A DNA stretch of 64,000 nt from Paenibacillus methanolicus (GTDB lineage Bacteria > Bacillota > Bacilli > Paenibacillales > Paenibacillaceae), in NCBI RefSeq assembly GCF_008124765.1, contig NZ_VNHS01000007.1:248001-312000 (forward strand). Direction: 5' to 3'. Shown here in pieces: positions 17,724-25,993 of this stretch. The position numbers and the translations under genes were made by a program. The first letter of the stretch is position 1. Each line of letters begins with the position of its first letter. The notes under the pieces are model-generated. The model saw nothing but the letters and a program-made list of their open reading frames with translations. It was not told where the DNA came from and did not search any database.

Positions 17724-17860
17724 ATGAAGCTTTGTCCGCCAGGACAAAAGCGTGCCCCGCTCAGGCCCAACCGCCGACCGCGAACAAGCGCGCCAGAACG
17801 ATAAGGGAGTCCAGAGGGCGAAGTCCTTTGGTTCCCCTCGGCGGAGGGGGAAGGGGGAGA
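17724..17860 (+). repeat. Dispersed structured intergenic repeat, copy B
   Basis: Same element as at 779 and 49527. H1 at 17728-17750 pairs gctttgtcc with ggacaaaagc. H2 (from 17811) keeps the 9-bp stem with two G-U wobble pairs (ccagagggc/gtcctttgg). H3 is cccctc/gagggg around 17834-17849. A fourth small hairpin aaggggc-taa-gcccttt follows at 17883-17899. It occupies the 482-bp gap between glpP and the G3P transporter leader. Confidence 0.85.
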
Positions 17861-17977
17861 GAGAATGGAGATTGGGGTTCTGAAGGGGCTAAGCCCTTTG
17901 TTCATATATTCTTCGCAATTCGGTAACGCTCGTTTAATAGTTGTCCTTTAATATTCAAGGTGACAAGTAAATAACCA

Positions 17978-18054
17978 ATCAAGGTTGGAGTTCACGGAGA
18001 AACCTGATCGGGCTGTAGGCGCAAGCGCCGCAGTTCTGATTCAGGTTTCTTTTT
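17978..18054 (+). promoter_or_regulatory. GlpP-type leader: antiterminator and intrinsic terminator in front of the G3P transporter operon
   Basis: The terminator pairs 17998-18007 (agaaacctga) with 18041-18050 (tcaggtttct). It has an inner ggcgc-aa-gcgcc stem at 18018-18029 and a T-rich tail. Upstream, 17978-17986 (atcaaggtt) can instead pair with 18001-18008 (aacctgat), 8 bp with one bulged A and a 14-nt loop. The two structures share 18001-18007 and cannot coexist. It ends about 42 bp before the solute-binding-protein start. With glpP as the preceding gene, G3P-dependent antitermination is the natural reading. Confidence 0.75.
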
Positions 18055-18095
18055 GCTGCTCCAATCCCCAATTCAGCAAATGGAGGGTTTAGAAG

Positions 18096-19463
18096 ATGAA
18101 AAAGAAGATTGCAAGCGTAACACTGCCGGTGGCCATGTCCGTCCTGCTGGCGGCATGCGGCGGAGGCAACGCAGGTAACACGAACAACGCGGAGAATGCG
18201 GGCAACGCGGGAGCGGCCAATGCCGCGGAGACGGCAAGCGCGGCAGGCAATGCGGCGAAGACGGAAGCGGGCGGCGAGAAGATCGCCCTCAAATACTGGT
18301 ACGCGTTCGGCGGCAAGATCGAAGAAGCGAAGAAGGAGCTCGTCAAGCGCTTCAACGAATCGCAGGACCGCATCGAGATCGTCGCCGAGCATCAAGGCGG
18401 GTACGAAGATTTGCACGCGAAGGTGCAGGCGGCGTTCGCCGCGGGCAACGCGCCGGCTATCACGGACTTGGAGATTGCGTCGACTGGCGTGTTCGCCCGC
18501 TCGGGTATGATCCAAGAGTTGACCGAGCTCGCCGAGCGTGACAAAGACAAGTTGAAGCTGGACGATTTCAACCCGGGGCTCATGGGCAACGCCTACGTGG
18601 ACGAGAAGCTGTATGGCCTTCCGTTCATGCGCAGCACGCCGATTCTGTACAAGAACGTGACGATGCTCAAGGAAGCGGGCCTCGACCCGGCCGGGCCGAA
18701 GACGTGGGATGAGCTGGAGCAATATTCCCGGACGCTCAAGGAGAAAGGCAAAGTCGGCATGACGATGCCGGCGGATATTTGGTACTACGAGGGGCTCGTG
18801 GCGCAGAGCGGCGGCACGATGCTGAGCGAAGACGGCAAGTCGGCGGCGTTCAACTCGCCGGAGGGCGTGGCGCCGGTCGAGTTCTGGAAGAAGCTCGCAA
18901 GCGAAGGGTTGATCAAAATCCCGGTCGGCGACGAAGCGGGCGCGACCGCGGACAAGGATTGGTCCAATCAGCTGGCGGCGTTCAAATTCGGCTCCACCGC
19001 GGGCGTATCCGGCAGCTTGGAGATCGCCAAAGGCAACAACTTCGAGATGGAGACGTCGTTCATGCCGGCGAACAAAAGCTACGGCGTTCCGACGGGCGGC
19101 TGTCAGCTGGTCATCACCTCCAAGCTGGACGACGCGCAGAAGGAAGCGGCATGGGAGTTCGTTCAATTCATGACGACGGCGGAGAGCACGATCTACCAGC
19201 ATAAGCATGTCGGCTACCTGCCTACGCGCCTGTCGGCGCTCGAGACGGATGAGCTGAAGGAGCACTTCAAGCAATTCCCGCAATACAAAGTCGCCGTAGA
19301 CCAGCTGGAACACGCAAGACCGCGTCCGATGGAGACGGCTTATCCGGAAGTGGCCAGCATCCTGAAGACGGCGATCGAAGAGGCGATCCTCGATTCGAAA
19401 GTAACGCCGCAGGACGCGCTGAACGAAGCGGCCGAGAAAGCGAATAAGCTGCTGTCCAAATAA
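18096..19463 (+). CDS. ugpB: Glycerol-3-phosphate (UgpB-like) ABC transporter solute-binding lipoprotein
   Basis: 455-aa extracellular binding protein anchored through Cys21 (lipobox LLAAC), followed by an Asn/Ala/Glu-rich flexible linker of about 40 residues. The mature part resembles UgpB: YWYAFGGKIEEAKKELVKRF, GGYEDLHAKVQAAFAAGNAP, and the C-terminal TPQDALNEAAEKANKLL. The start has an ATGGAGGG site. It is the first gene after the leader terminator, followed by HAD, ATPase, two permeases and two glycerophosphodiesterases. The substrate is probably G3P or a glycerophosphodiester, inferred from context and family likeness. Confidence 0.85.
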   Translation: MKKKIASVTLPVAMSVLLAACGGGNAGNTNNAENAGNAGAANAAETASAAGNAAKTEAGGEKIALKYWYAFGGKIEEAKKELVKRFNESQDRIEIVAEHQGGYEDLHAKVQAAFAAGNAPAITDLEIASTGVFARSGMIQELTELAERDKDKLKLDDFNPGLMGNAYVDEKLYGLPFMRSTPILYKNVTMLKEAGLDPAGPKTWDELEQYSRTLKEKGKVGMTMPADIWYYEGLVAQSGGTMLSEDGKSAAFNSPEGVAPVEFWKKLASEGLIKIPVGDEAGATADKDWSNQLAAFKFGSTAGVSGSLEIAKGNNFEMETSFMPANKSYGVPTGGCQLVITSKLDDAQKEAAWEFVQFMTTAESTIYQHKHVGYLPTRLSALETDELKEHFKQFPQYKVAVDQLEHARPRPMETAYPEVASILKTAIEEAILDSKVTPQDALNEAAEKANKLLSK

Positions 19464-19571
19464 GTCGCGCAAGACCGACCTAATTAAACAAGCAAGCGGG
19501 CGGCGCCGTCATTGCGCGATAACGTCGGGGCCGCCGCGTTACTGAATACTACATCTAACGGGGGTGCTCAG

Positions 19572-20486
19572 ATGGAGCCGGCACTTTGGTTGTCCGACCT
19601 CAAAGTGATTATTTTCGATATGGACGGCACCCTGTACCAGGATCATACGTTCATGGAACGCTACATTCGCTATCTATTGGAAGGTACCGAAGCCGAGCCG
19701 CATACCGAATCTGCGGTCTCGCTGGGCTTGGCGATTCTCTCCGGACAACATCCGGTGCAATGCGGATATTTCTACGATGAAGCGCAGGATCTGGTGCTCG
19801 TGCGCGAGGCGGACCGCTTCGTGCATGCGCTGAACTGGGACGGAGCCGTGCTGCCGATCGATGCCGGGATGTCCGCCATGCTGGCGGGCGAGACGGCGAT
19901 GCCGGAGCGGTTGATCCCGTTCGGCGACCCGTGGGGCATCGCGGCGATCATGGGCCGCCGTTACAAACTGACGGAGCAGAAGCGGCTCGAAGCGTTCCGC
20001 CGGGTGCGCGAGGAGATGGTGCGGGAGCCGTACATTTTCCCCACCAGCCGCAGCTTATTCGAGGCGCTCGCCGCGCTGACGGCGATCGAGAAGAAGGTCG
20101 TCATGACGAATACGTACCTGGAATCGGGGCTGGCGTTTCTTCAATTCATGGACATTCATCACCTGTTCGACGAGGTGTACTGCGGGGCCGAGAAGCCCGA
20201 GGGCATTGACCGTTATATGAGGGAGCTGCTGGCGCAGGGCTATAAGCCGGAAGAAATTCTGTCCGTCGGCGACAACGCGTGGAACGATCTCGAGCCGGTC
20301 CATCGGCTTGGCGGCCGCACGTGCTTAATCTCCCCGTACGCAAGCGCCGAGTCGACGCGTTGGGATCTTCGTTTCACTGAGCTGGAGGAGCTGGAGGAGC
20401 TGCTTCGCCTGGTTCAACAGGCAACGACAAGGAGGATGGCGGATCATGGCCAAAATCGAGCTGATCAACATTTGCAAGAAATATAA
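19572..20486 (+). CDS. HAD-superfamily hydrolase inside the G3P transporter operon
   Basis: 304 aa. Motif I is FDMDGTLYQD (catalytic Asp-x-Asp), motif II lies in KKVVMTNTYLE, and motif IV is ILSVGDNAWNDLEP. The insert between motifs I and II is a large cap region, so a small-molecule phosphatase is likely. Location suggests dephosphorylation of G3P or a related phosphate, an inference. ATG 19572 has a GGGGGTG site. An in-frame TTG at 19512 is less likely. The last 41 bp overlap the ATPase gene in another frame, giving an unusually long translational overlap. Confidence 0.85.
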   Translation: MEPALWLSDLKVIIFDMDGTLYQDHTFMERYIRYLLEGTEAEPHTESAVSLGLAILSGQHPVQCGYFYDEAQDLVLVREADRFVHALNWDGAVLPIDAGMSAMLAGETAMPERLIPFGDPWGIAAIMGRRYKLTEQKRLEAFRRVREEMVREPYIFPTSRSLFEALAALTAIEKKVVMTNTYLESGLAFLQFMDIHHLFDEVYCGAEKPEGIDRYMRELLAQGYKPEEILSVGDNAWNDLEPVHRLGGRTCLISPYASAESTRWDLRFTELEELEELLRLVQQATTRRMADHGQNRADQHLQEI

Positions 20487-21516
20487 GGACGAGACGGTCA
20501 TCGACGACTTGAATCTGACGATCAAGGACGGCTCGTTCACCGTGCTCGTCGGCCCGAGCGGCTGCGGCAAGTCGACGACGCTGCGCATGATCGCGGGTCT
20601 CGAGACCGCGACCGGCGGCGAGATTCGCATCGGGGGCAAGCGCGTCAACGACACGGCGCCCGGTCACCGGGACGTGGCGATGGTATTCCAGAATTACGCG
20701 CTCTATCCGACGATGACCGTGCGCGGCAACATCGAATTCGGGCTGAAGAACCGGGGCGTCGCGAAGGCGGAGCGGGAGAAGCTCATTGCCGAGATCGCCG
20801 AGATCGTCGGCCTTGATCAACTGCTCGACCGGAAGCCGCAGCAGCTCTCCGGCGGCCAGCGGCAGCGGGTGGCGCTCGCCCGCGCGATGGTGAAGAAGCC
20901 GAAGGTGTTCATCCTCGACGAACCGCTCTCCAACCTCGACGCGAAGCTGCGCAACCAGATGCGGACGGAGCTTATCCAGCTGCACCGTCGCCTTGGGACA
21001 ACGTTCGTCTACGTGACGCACGACCAGGTGGAAGCGATGTCGATGGGCGACGAGATCGTCGTCATGCACCAGGGCGTCATCCAGCAGGCCGACACGCCGA
21101 TGAAGCTGTACCACGAGCCGGCGAATCTGTTCACCGCCCAATTCATCGGCACGCCGGCAATGAACGTGCTGGATACGCGCGATGCCGCGGGGCTTTCGCT
21201 CGAGAGCGAGAGCACGGTCGCGAAGCTCGGATTCCGGCCGGAGCAGGCCGTGTTCGACTGGGGCGGCATGCACGAGGGCTACCGGTTGACGGGCGAAGTC
21301 ATGACGCGGGAGAGCCTCGGCGCGGAGAATATCTACCAAATCAAGGCTCCGGGCGGCGTGTTCTTCGTGAAGACGTTCCTCGAGCCGCTGCGCGAAGAGC
21401 AGACCGTCCGCGTCGTCGTTCCTTACGAGCAGCTGTATTATTTCGGGCCGGACGGCAAACGTCTGTATGGCGTGCGCGTTCAGGAGCGGCAGCTCGCGGC
21501 GGCCGGAGGCGTATAA
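20446..21516 (+). CDS. ugpC: Sugar/G3P ABC transporter ATP-binding protein (UgpC/MsmK type)
   Basis: 356 aa. Walker A is GPSGCGKST (36-44), Q-loop FQNYALYP (81-88), signature LSGGQ (134-138), Walker B VFILDE (154-159) and the H-loop THDQVEAMSMGD. The C-terminal TOBE-like regulatory domain typical of the carbohydrate CUT1 family is present. It powers import by the two membrane subunits that follow. The ATG has a site overlapping the end of the HAD gene. Having a dedicated ATPase in the operon differs from the shared MsmX arrangement and from the second sugar transporter in this window, which has none. Confidence 0.92.
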   Translation: MAKIELINICKKYKDETVIDDLNLTIKDGSFTVLVGPSGCGKSTTLRMIAGLETATGGEIRIGGKRVNDTAPGHRDVAMVFQNYALYPTMTVRGNIEFGLKNRGVAKAEREKLIAEIAEIVGLDQLLDRKPQQLSGGQRQRVALARAMVKKPKVFILDEPLSNLDAKLRNQMRTELIQLHRRLGTTFVYVTHDQVEAMSMGDEIVVMHQGVIQQADTPMKLYHEPANLFTAQFIGTPAMNVLDTRDAAGLSLESESTVAKLGFRPEQAVFDWGGMHEGYRLTGEVMTRESLGAENIYQIKAPGGVFFVKTFLEPLREEQTVRVVVPYEQLYYFGPDGKRLYGVRVQERQLAAAGGV

Positions 21517-21517
21517 C

Positions 21518-22390
21518 ATGACCGCCTGGGAGAAGCTGCGTCCGTACGGGATGGTCGCGCCGTCGATCATCATTTTCTCGATGTTCTTCATCTATCCGAT
21601 TTTCTACATGATCTACCTAAGCTTCTACGACTGGAACTTCGTCAGCCCGGACAAAACGTTCGTCGGGCTGCAGAACTTCAAGGATTTGCTGACCGACGAG
21701 GATTTCCGGCAGGTGCTGTCCAACACGACGCTTTATACGCTGATGACCGTGGCGCTGACGACCGGGCTGTCGCTCTTCCTGGCGCTGTGGCTGAACCGCA
21801 AAGGGGTGTTCCACGCGTTCGTGCAGGGCGCGATTTTCAGTCCCCACATCATCTCGCTCGTCTCCATCTCGCTCCTGTGGAGCTGGCTGATGGATCCGGA
21901 GTACGGGCTGCTGAACTGGGTGATCGGACTGTTCGGCTTCGAGAAGATGCAGTGGCTGTCGCATCCCGAGACGTCGCTCGTATCGCTCGTCATCGTGGCG
22001 GTGTGGAAGGGAATCGGCTACAACACGCTCGTCTTCATCGCGGGTTTGCAGAGCATCCCCGCCGACATCTACGAGGCGGCCGCGCTGGATCAATCCAAGC
22101 CGTGGACGACGTTCCGCCGCATCATTCTGCCGATGCTCTCGCCGACGATCTTCTTCCTCGTCATCATCAACATGATCGGCTCGTTCCAGGTGTTCGAGAC
22201 GATCGCGATCATGACGCAGGGCGGTCCGGTCAACTCGACGAACACGCTCGTGTATTACATCTATGAGAACGGATTCCGGTTCTTCAAAATCGGCTATGCC
22301 TCGGCGGCGGGCGTCATTCTGCTCGCGATTGTCGGGCTGCTAACGATCGTCTACTTCCGGCTGTTGTCCAGCCGCGTTCATTACCGTTAG
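21518..22390 (+). CDS. ugpA: ABC transporter permease, UgpA type
   Basis: 290 aa with six transmembrane helices. The cytoplasmic coupling motif reads YEAAALDQSKPWTTFRRI, the EAA loop of the MalF/UgpA group. The ATG at 21518 lies 1 bp after the ATPase stop, with a GGAGG site at 21505. A TTG further upstream would extend into ugpC and is not needed. Together with the next gene it forms the membrane channel of the G3P importer. Confidence 0.9.
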   Translation: MTAWEKLRPYGMVAPSIIIFSMFFIYPIFYMIYLSFYDWNFVSPDKTFVGLQNFKDLLTDEDFRQVLSNTTLYTLMTVALTTGLSLFLALWLNRKGVFHAFVQGAIFSPHIISLVSISLLWSWLMDPEYGLLNWVIGLFGFEKMQWLSHPETSLVSLVIVAVWKGIGYNTLVFIAGLQSIPADIYEAAALDQSKPWTTFRRIILPMLSPTIFFLVIINMIGSFQVFETIAIMTQGGPVNSTNTLVYYIYENGFRFFKIGYASAAGVILLAIVGLLTIVYFRLLSSRVHYR

Positions 22391-22393
22391 AAA

Positions 22394-23326
22394 GTGGTGA
22401 AACAAGTGAAAGCAACCAAATCCGGCATTCTCGCCGAAAGCGGCGACGCGGCGATGACCCGAAGTATGGAGCGAAGCGGAGAGACACAGGCAAGCCTGGC
22501 CCGAGTCGGCCGCATGGCGCTGCGCGTGCTGAACGTCCTCTGCCTGCTGCTGCTTGTGCTCGTGTTCGCGATGCCGTTCGGATGGATGCTCTCGACGTCG
22601 CTGAAAACATTGCCGGAGACGATGATTTTCCCGCCGGCGTGGATTCCGAAGCAGCCGGTCTGGGAGAATTACGCCGAGGCGTGGAAGACCGGTCCGTTCC
22701 TGAAATATTTCATGAACAGCTTCATCGTGGCGATCGGCATTCTGATCTGCCAGGCGCTGACGATCATTCCGGCCGCTTACGCGTTCGCCCGTTACAAATT
22801 CGCCGGCTCGAACCTGCTGTTCGGCGTCGTCATGGTAACGCTCATGATTCCGGCGCAGCTCATCTTCCTGCCGGTGTATCTGGAGCTGAGCGCCCTGAAG
22901 CTGCTCAATACGCACTTAGGTCTCATTCTGCCTTTCGCCTCGAGCGCCTTCGGCATCTTCCTATTGCGTCAAGGGTTCATGCAGGTGCCGGAGGAGCTGA
23001 TCGAGGCGGCGCGCCTCGACCAAGCGAGCGAATGGAAAATCATCGTGCGGCTGATGGTGCCGCTGGTGAAGCCGGTGCTCGTCACCTTCGCGCTGTTCAG
23101 CTTCATCGCGCATTGGAACGACTACTTCTGGCCGCTCGTCATGACGACGAACGAGACCGCCCGCACGCTGCCGCTCGGCATCGCCAAGATCCGAGAGGTC
23201 GAGGGCGTGGCAACGTGGAACGTGCTCATGGCCGGCAATCTCATTCTCGTCGCGCCGATTCTCGTCGCGTTCTTCTTCTCGCAGCGTCACATTATCCGCG
23301 CCTTCGTCTATAGCGGCGTGAAATAA
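22394..23326 (+). CDS. ugpE: ABC transporter permease, UgpE type
   Basis: About 310 aa with six transmembrane helices and the EAA-loop EAARLDQASEWKII, as in MalG/UgpE. The start is uncertain: GTG codons at 22394, 22397 and 22406 lie in frame immediately after the ugpA stop, and an ATG occurs at 22454. The extra hydrophilic N-terminus of about 45 residues before the first helix is longer than in most UgpE proteins, which keeps the later ATG possible. Confidence 0.88.
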   Translation: MVKQVKATKSGILAESGDAAMTRSMERSGETQASLARVGRMALRVLNVLCLLLLVLVFAMPFGWMLSTSLKTLPETMIFPPAWIPKQPVWENYAEAWKTGPFLKYFMNSFIVAIGILICQALTIIPAAYAFARYKFAGSNLLFGVVMVTLMIPAQLIFLPVYLELSALKLLNTHLGLILPFASSAFGIFLLRQGFMQVPEELIEAARLDQASEWKIIVRLMVPLVKPVLVTFALFSFIAHWNDYFWPLVMTTNETARTLPLGIAKIREVEGVATWNVLMAGNLILVAPILVAFFFSQRHIIRAFVYSGVK

Positions 23327-23353
23327 ACCCACAACGGAAAGGTTGGATGAACC

Positions 23354-24097
23354 ATGACAGTCATCGTCGCGCATAGAGGCTGGTCGGGCGCCGCGCCCGA
23401 GAATACGATGGCCGCTTTCGAGCTGGCCCTCAAGGAGCCGAAGATCGATTACATCGAGCTTGACGTGCATCTGTCGGCGGACGGCGTGCCCGTCGTCATA
23501 CACGATCATACGCTGAACCGGACGACGAGCGGGGCGGGTCCCGTGCGCGAAGCTTCGTACGCGGAGCTTGCGCGGCTGGATGCCGGCAGCTGGTACGCGC
23601 CGGAATTCGAGGGGGAGCGGATTCCTTCGCTCGAAGAAGTGTTGGAGCTTTGCAAGGGCCGCGTGCGCCTGGCCGTCGAGCTGAAGACGATGGGCGAGCT
23701 GAACCGCGGGCTGGAAGAGAAAGTCGTCTCGCTGATCCGTCAGCACGAGATGCAGGATCAAGTGGTGCTCTCCTCCTTCGACCACGATTCGATGAAGCTG
23801 GCGCATGAGCTCGCTCCCGAGATCGCGACCGGGCTGATCCTGCTCGGTAAGCCTACGCTGCTGCTCGAGCAGCTGGCGTTCACCGGCGCGACGAGCTTGT
23901 CTATCCATTACGGATTCCTCACGCCCGAACTGCTGGCGCAGATGCTCGAAGCGGGTATCGATACCGGCGTATGGACCGTGGACGATCCGGATCAACTGAA
24001 CCAACTGGTCGGCCGTTATCCGGACCTGCGGATCACGACGAACTGTCCGGACCGGCTGCTGGCGGCGATCGGCGCTCAAGCGGCGAGCGTGCGTTAA
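23354..24097 (+). CDS. ugpQ: Glycerophosphodiester phosphodiesterase, cytoplasmic (UgpQ-like)
   Basis: 247 aa. Hydrolyses glycerophosphodiesters to G3P plus an alcohol. Motifs: AHRGW near the N-terminus, APENTMAAF, IELDVHL, IHDHTLNRTT, AVELKT and the C-terminal GVWTVDDPDQL. There is no signal peptide, so it should act on imported diesters. RBS AAAGGTTGGATG precedes the ATG. It follows ugpE by 27 bp. The paralogue immediately downstream has an N-terminal export signal, so the operon covers both sides of the membrane. Confidence 0.93.
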   Translation: MTVIVAHRGWSGAAPENTMAAFELALKEPKIDYIELDVHLSADGVPVVIHDHTLNRTTSGAGPVREASYAELARLDAGSWYAPEFEGERIPSLEEVLELCKGRVRLAVELKTMGELNRGLEEKVVSLIRQHEMQDQVVLSSFDHDSMKLAHELAPEIATGLILLGKPTLLLEQLAFTGATSLSIHYGFLTPELLAQMLEAGIDTGVWTVDDPDQLNQLVGRYPDLRITTNCPDRLLAAIGAQAASVR

Positions 24098-24112
24098 CGG
24101 AGGCTAAGCGTG

Positions 24113-24988
24113 ATGCGCCGAGCGAAGCGGATGTCGCTGCTGCGCGCGGGAGCGGCGGGACTTGCGGCCGCCGCGACCGTGCTCGTCCTGACCTCGTTCA
24201 TGCTGTCGCCGCGCCTGTCCGAAGGGATAACCGTAATCGCGCACCGAGGCGCGTCCGGCTTCGCGCCGGAGAATACGATGGCCGCCTTCGAGCTGGCCGT
24301 GGAGATGAAGGCGGACTATCTCGAGCTCGACGTGCACCTGAGCAAGGACGGCGAGCTGGTCGTTCTCCACGACGAGACGCTGGAGCGGACGACGGACGGG
24401 GTTGGACTCGTGAAGGACCACACGTGGGCGGAGCTGAGCGCGCTCGATGCGGGGAGCAAGTACGAACCGGCCTTCCACGATGAGCGGATACCGCTGCTGC
24501 GCGAGGTGATGGATCGCTACGCAGGCCGAATCGGCATCTTGATCGAGCTGAAGAAGACGGCGCTCTATCCGGGGATCGAGGAGAAGCTGGCGGAGTTGAT
24601 CGAGGACTACGACGTCGCCGTGGCAGCGGGACGGGACGGCCGGGAGGCGCCGGTCATGATCCAGTCGTTCGACCGGGAATCGGTGCGCTTCCTGGCCCAG
24701 CGGCTGCCGGACATTCCGCGAGCGGTGCTCGTCCACCCGGATGAGCATCCGCTATCGGCTGACACGCTGACTGACCTGGCTTCGTATGCGGACTATATCA
24801 ACTGCAATTTCGAAGAGCTTGATCGCGGTCTCGTCCGGGATATTCATGCGCAAGGCCGCAAGGTGATGGCGTGGACGCTGCGGGACGAGCGGGAGATGGA
24901 GCGCATCGCGCGGTTGGGCGTGGACGGGATTATTACGGATTACCCGGTGTGGGGGTATGAGGGAAATAGTAGGCATACCAGTCCCTAG
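24113..24988 (+). CDS. Glycerophosphodiester phosphodiesterase, exported or membrane-anchored (GlpQ-like)
   Basis: 291 aa. A basic N-terminus and hydrophobic helix (about residues 10-34) form a signal peptide or anchor. The catalytic domain shows IAHRGASGFAPENTMAAF, LELDVHLSKDG, LHDETLERTTDG, IELKKT and MAWTLRDEREM. It very likely cleaves diesters from phospholipid or teichoic acid outside the membrane and supplies substrate to the transporter. ATG 24113 has an ACGGAGG site; a GTG directly before it is also in frame. It is the last gene of the operon, followed by a strong terminator. Confidence 0.92.
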   Translation: MRRAKRMSLLRAGAAGLAAAATVLVLTSFMLSPRLSEGITVIAHRGASGFAPENTMAAFELAVEMKADYLELDVHLSKDGELVVLHDETLERTTDGVGLVKDHTWAELSALDAGSKYEPAFHDERIPLLREVMDRYAGRIGILIELKKTALYPGIEEKLAELIEDYDVAVAAGRDGREAPVMIQSFDRESVRFLAQRLPDIPRAVLVHPDEHPLSADTLTDLASYADYINCNFEELDRGLVRDIHAQGRKVMAWTLRDEREMERIARLGVDGIITDYPVWGYEGNSRHTSP

Positions 24989-25000
24989 TTAAAATGGCAG

Positions 25001-25046
25001 AACGGCGTTAACCCTGGATTTACAGGGGCTAGCGCCGTTTTGTTTT
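25001..25046 (+). terminator. Rho-independent terminator of the ugp operon
   Basis: Outer arms aacggcg/cgccgtt and inner arms aaccctg/caggggct form a long hairpin, followed by TTTTGTTTT. Confidence 0.88.
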
Positions 25047-25158
25047 GGTGTGGCAATGTTAAATTCTGTGTTAGTCATGCTACACTTATAAGCAAGTTCT
25101 GTATTGAAAGAAGGGGTATCTCATCGCATTCACCCACCTAATTATTGAACTCCATTGT

Positions 25159-25494
25159 TTGTATGGAATTGGTGACACAGAGGAGGAAATGTCTGTCCCT
25201 GCCTTCTGCAAATACGGTGTGAAAAAGCCCGGTTATCATTGCTTGGGACATGATTGTCCATTTGCGGGACATGCTCCTGCGCCAAACGAAATTGCCTACT
25301 CCCATGAAAATGGGGAAGTCGGTCATGATTCCTGGATCGGTTTTGGCGGCGATATGGCACCAGAACCCTATCATGAACAATTGGTTACCGAGCTTAAGGA
25401 TACTTGGCAACAGGTATGTAAAGAAAAAGTTGAAGAAGCGTACGAGGCATACATGGCGCTTAGCCATGTAAAAGAAAAGCTTACCCCTTCTTAG
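25159..25494 (+). CDS. Conserved small cysteine-containing protein, function unknown
   Basis: At least 101-111 aa. The segment CKYGVKKPGYHCLGHDCPFAGH (22 residues, here only cited as Cys-x12-Cys-x3-His-x-Cys-x4-His by eye) suggests a metal-binding knuckle. The frame is open upstream to 25108. Candidate starts are TTG 25159 (no good site), ATG 25189 (AGGAGG only 2 bp away), or a non-standard ATC at 25123 placed 6 bp after GAAAGAAGGGG. The start is therefore unresolved. It lies between the ugp terminator and the YjbR-like gene. Confidence 0.6.
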   Translation: MYGIGDTEEEMSVPAFCKYGVKKPGYHCLGHDCPFAGHAPAPNEIAYSHENGEVGHDSWIGFGGDMAPEPYHEQLVTELKDTWQQVCKEKVEEAYEAYMALSHVKEKLTPS

Positions 25495-25535
25495 TCATGT
25501 TGTCAGGTAATTAGTCATAGAGGAGGACGATCGGT

Positions 25536-25892
25536 ATGAACACCATCGAATCCATACGTCAAATCGCGCTGTCGCTGCCGGGCGTCGCGGAGAGCGTCTC
25601 TTACGGAACCCCTTCATTTAAGCTCAAGGACAAACTGCTGGCGCGCTTCCACGAAGACGGCGTGAACCTGGTGCTGAAAATGGATGCGGACACTCGCGAT
25701 TTCTACATGCAAGCCAATCCGGAGCGCTATTACATTACGGATCATTACCGGGGCTATCCTTATGTGCTGGTGCGGCTGTCCGAAGTTGATCTCGACGAGT
25801 TGACGGGCCATTTTCGCCAATTGTGGAAGGAGCACGCGCCGAAAAAGCTGCTTCGTCAGCATGCCGCAGGCGAGTATGGGATAGACACGTAA
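25536..25892 (+). CDS. MmcQ/YjbR-family protein
   Basis: 118 aa, full length for the MmcQ/YjbR family, a small CyaY-like double-wing fold often called DNA-binding although the function is not settled. Family features include ALSLPGVAESVSYGTPSFKL, KLLARFHEDG and YYITDHYRGYPYVLVRL. An AGAGGAGGA site precedes the ATG. The gene appears to be monocistronic or co-transcribed with the small Cys protein 41 bp upstream. Confidence 0.88.
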   Translation: MNTIESIRQIALSLPGVAESVSYGTPSFKLKDKLLARFHEDGVNLVLKMDADTRDFYMQANPERYYITDHYRGYPYVLVRLSEVDLDELTGHFRQLWKEHAPKKLLRQHAAGEYGIDT

Positions 25893-25910
25893 GTGGAAGT
25901 CTATTCATCA

Positions 25911-25940
25911 TTTACAGACCGGACGGTCGATGCGTATGAT
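25911..25940 (+). promoter_or_regulatory. Sigma-A-type promoter
   Basis: TTTACA (25911-25916), 18-bp spacer, TATGAT (25935-25940) followed by AGGAA. Nearly the same module as at 6164-6193. It lies 53 bp before the secreted-protein gene at 25994. Confidence 0.65.
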
Positions 25941-25993
25941 AGGAAAATTGCGAGGACTACAATATTGCACATGCATAGAAACGAGGGTCTGTA

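Noticed and set aside
17979..19472. 497-codon frame antisense to ugpB
   Set aside because: Runs through the leader terminator and has low-complexity Arg/Leu composition.
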